Assembly (NCBI GenBank): GCA_947475475.1
Contig: CANJOG010000081.1
Coordinates: 1-7,430, forward strand
Origin: Acetobacteraceae bacterium
GTDB taxonomy: Bacteria; Pseudomonadota; Alphaproteobacteria; Acetobacterales; Acetobacteraceae
Length of the DNA: 7,430 nt
Reading direction: 5' to 3'
Below the pieces are notes generated by a model. That model was not told the DNA's origin and did not search any database. It saw nothing but the letters and a program-made list of their open reading frames with translations. Positions 6,209-7,430 of the stretch are shown one piece after another (the first letter of the stretch is position 1; the number at the start of each line of letters is the position of its first letter). A program made the translations under genes and the position numbers.

Positions 6209-7078
6209 GTGCCCGACATTCAGACCCAATCCGTCCTGACCCTCTCCTGCCCGAACCGGCCCGGCATTGTCGCCAAGGTCGCGGGCTGCCTGTTCCAGCT
6301 TGGCCGGAACATCCTCGACGCGGCGCAATTCGACGATACCGAGAGCGGGCGGTTCTTTATGCGTGTGGTGTTCAACACCGTGCCGGGCAGCGCCCCGGAC
6401 GCGGAGTTGCGCGCCGCGCTGGACGCCCTTGGCGTCGAGCTGAACCTCGCTTTCACGCTGCGGGCGCGGGCCCAGAAGCGGCGCGTCATGCTGATGGCGT
6501 CGCGCTTCGACCATTGCCTGGCGGACCTGCTCTATCGCTGGCGGATCGGCGAAATCCGCATGGATATCGTCGGCATCATCGCCAACCATCCGGCCGATAA
6601 ATACGAGCATCTCGATTTCAGCGGCATCGACTTCCATTACGAGCCGGTGACCAAAGACACAAAGATGGAACAGGAGATGCGCGTCTGGGCGCATATCCAG
6701 AAATCCGGCGCCGAACTGGTCGTGCTCGCCCGCTATATGCAGGTGCTCTCTGACGGTCTGGCGGCCAAGCTCACCGGGCGCTGCATCAATATCCATCATT
6801 CCTTCCTGCCGAGCTTCAAGGGGGCCAAGCCCTATCACCAGGCGCAGGCACGCGGCGTGAAGCTGATCGGGGCGACGGCGCATTACGTGACGTCCGACCT
6901 CGATGAAGGCCCGATCATCGAGCAGGATGTCGAGCGCATCAGCCATGCCGATTCCAGCGAGGATTTGGTCCGCCGTGGCCGCGATATCGAGCGCCGCGTG
7001 CTGGCCCGCGCCCTGTCCTGGCATCTGGATGACCGGGTGTTGCTGAATGGCCGCAAGACGGTCGTGTTCCGCGACTGA
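6209..7078 (+). CDS. purU: Formyltetrahydrofolate deformylase
   Basis: This 289-residue cytoplasmic enzyme hydrolyses 10-formyltetrahydrofolate to formate and tetrahydrofolate. It balances the one-carbon pool and supplies formate for PurT-type purine synthesis. An N-terminal ACT regulatory domain (about 8-85) includes CPNRPGIVAKVAG (14-26) and SGRFFMR (46-52). A formyltransferase domain follows (about 90-275), with NHPAD (126-130), INIHHSFLPSF (193-203; N194 and H196 match the catalytic Asn and His), GATAHYV (221-227) and the catalytic Asp region SDLDEGPIIEQ (229-239; D232). The GTG start fits the family N-terminus and has a weak AGG at 6197-6199. The frame stays open further upstream through the tandem repeat, but that part has no family similarity. 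It is on the same strand as the monooxygenase, 123 bases on. Full family length with no damage seen. Confidence 0.95.
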   Translation: MPDIQTQSVLTLSCPNRPGIVAKVAGCLFQLGRNILDAAQFDDTESGRFFMRVVFNTVPGSAPDAELRAALDALGVELNLAFTLRARAQKRRVMLMASRFDHCLADLLYRWRIGEIRMDIVGIIANHPADKYEHLDFSGIDFHYEPVTKDTKMEQEMRVWAHIQKSGAELVVLARYMQVLSDGLAAKLTGRCINIHHSFLPSFKGAKPYHQAQARGVKLIGATAHYVTSDLDEGPIIEQDVERISHADSSEDLVRRGRDIERRVLARALSWHLDDRVLLNGRKTVVFRD

Positions 7079-7114
7079 CCATCACCACGCTTAACCATTC
7101 GTGATCGAACCGAT

Positions 7115-7139
7115 GTAACCTTCTCCTCCATGCCGCGAA
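7115..7139 (+). promoter_or_regulatory. Candidate ECF (sigma-F type) promoter of the sigma factor gene
   Basis: GTAACC at 7115-7120 and CGAA at 7136-7139 are separated by 15 bases. From memory, the Caulobacter sigma-F promoter is close to GTAACC-N16-CGAA, so both boxes match, with the spacer one base short as counted. Transcription would begin near 7145, giving a ~25-base leader before the ATG at 7170. A promoter of this type directly ahead of an ECF gene suggests autoregulation. The box match is seen; the function is inferred. Confidence 0.55.
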
Positions 7140-7169
7140 TGGGAGGTGTGGTCGATAGGTTCTCATGCA

Positions 7170-7430
7170 ATGTCCTCTGCGGTTGCGGCACAGGCGTTTT
7201 CGGGTTTGACTGTCATTGCCGGGATGCAACCGGCCGTGTCGGCGCTGGCCGGCATGTGGACAGGCCGGGAGGCAGTACTGAGCGCGAGCGCGGAGCGGGA
7301 TGCCGAATGGTCTTCCTGGATGAAGGCGGCGCAGGATGGCGATGAAGCTGCCTATGCGCGGCTGTTACGCGCCCTCGTGCCCTTTATCCGCTCAGCCGCG
7401 CGCGGCCAGGGCAGCCCGGTGGATCATCTC
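7170..7430 (+). CDS. ECF-type RNA polymerase sigma factor, N-terminal part (runs off window)
   Basis: The frame is open from the ATG at 7170 to the window end (87 residues visible), after an in-frame stop at 7116-7118. The recognisable part is WSSWMKAAQDGDEAAYARLL followed by RALVPFIRSAARGQG, which is region 2.1 of sigma-70 family ECF factors. It is closest in style to alphaproteobacterial SigF-like factors paired with NrsF/DUF1109 membrane anti-sigma factors. Region 2.2 onward, including the DNA- and core-binding parts, lies beyond the window. The start is uncertain. ATG 7170 has only a weak AGG ten bases upstream and gives an unusually long N-terminus of about 55 residues before the domain. 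ATG 7224 or 7254 are alternatives. The encoded protein would direct a stress regulon, probably oxidative or metal-related by family analogy. Confidence 0.78.
   Translation, partial: MSSAVAAQAFSGLTVIAGMQPAVSALAGMWTGREAVLSASAERDAEWSSWMKAAQDGDEAAYARLLRALVPFIRSAARGQGSPVDHL

Noticed and set aside
5033..7024. A 663-residue open frame on the minus strand across the nitronate monooxygenase, the repeat and purU
   Set aside because: It is antisense to two well-recognised genes. It has an Arg/Gly/His-rich composition typical of GC-rich shadow frames and no recognisable domain, and it runs through the tandem repeat. Its length reflects high GC content and few stop codons.
7130..7345. A 71-residue plus-strand frame at the start of the sigma factor region
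   Set aside because: It is out of frame with the recognisable sigma region 2 sequence, rich in Gly/Arg/Cys, and has no family resemblance. It is a shadow frame.

Overview
The window is GC-rich and densely coded, with short intergenic gaps, GTG/ATG starts and alanine/arginine-rich proteins. Gene content suggests an alphaproteobacterium, possibly in or near the Rhodospirillales or Acetobacteraceae. Pointers are a Tat-exported Liv-type binding protein, YbfB/YjiJ-type MFS carriers, and a SigF-like ECF sigma factor behind a promoter of the alphaproteobacterial sigma-F type. This placement is an inference from style and gene families, not a proof. No rRNA, tRNA, CRISPR array, insertion sequence or phage gene is visible.

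Layout: (1) 1-1007 (+) is the 3' part of an MFS transporter whose first ~60 codons lie upstream of the window. (2) 1021-1048 is a strong hairpin between convergent genes. (3) 1088-2359 (-) is a Tat-dependent periplasmic substrate-binding protein of the branched-chain amino acid ABC type, with no permease or ATPase genes beside it. (4) 2360-2536 is a divergent control region rich in symmetric short repeats. (5) 2537-3598 (+) is a zinc-dependent medium-chain alcohol dehydrogenase. (6) 3599-3830 is a non-coding gap holding a ~140-bp imperfect palindrome. (7) 3831-5012 (+) is a second, paralogous MFS transporter, overlapping by ATGA with (8) 5009-6085 (+), a class I nitronate monooxygenase. (9) 6100-6187 is a 23-bp tandem repeat. 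(10) 6209-7078 (+) is formyltetrahydrofolate deformylase (purU). (11) 7115-7139 is a candidate ECF promoter, followed by (12) 7170-7430 (+), the 5' part of an ECF sigma factor gene that runs off the window.

How the genes may work together: most are solute uptake or export plus oxidative catabolism. The binding protein and the dehydrogenase diverge from one control region and may respond to the same compound. The MFS carrier and nitronate monooxygenase are translationally coupled, so they probably serve one substrate, either moving a nitro/nitronate compound or exporting its product. purU follows on the same strand but is separated by the tandem repeat, so co-transcription is possible but unproven. 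The sigma factor begins a separate, probably self-regulated unit.

No clearly new multi-gene system is visible. The features least explained by ordinary annotation are the 3599-3740 palindrome, the 6100-6187 tandem repeat, the repeat-rich divergent promoter and the candidate sigma-F-type autoregulatory promoter.
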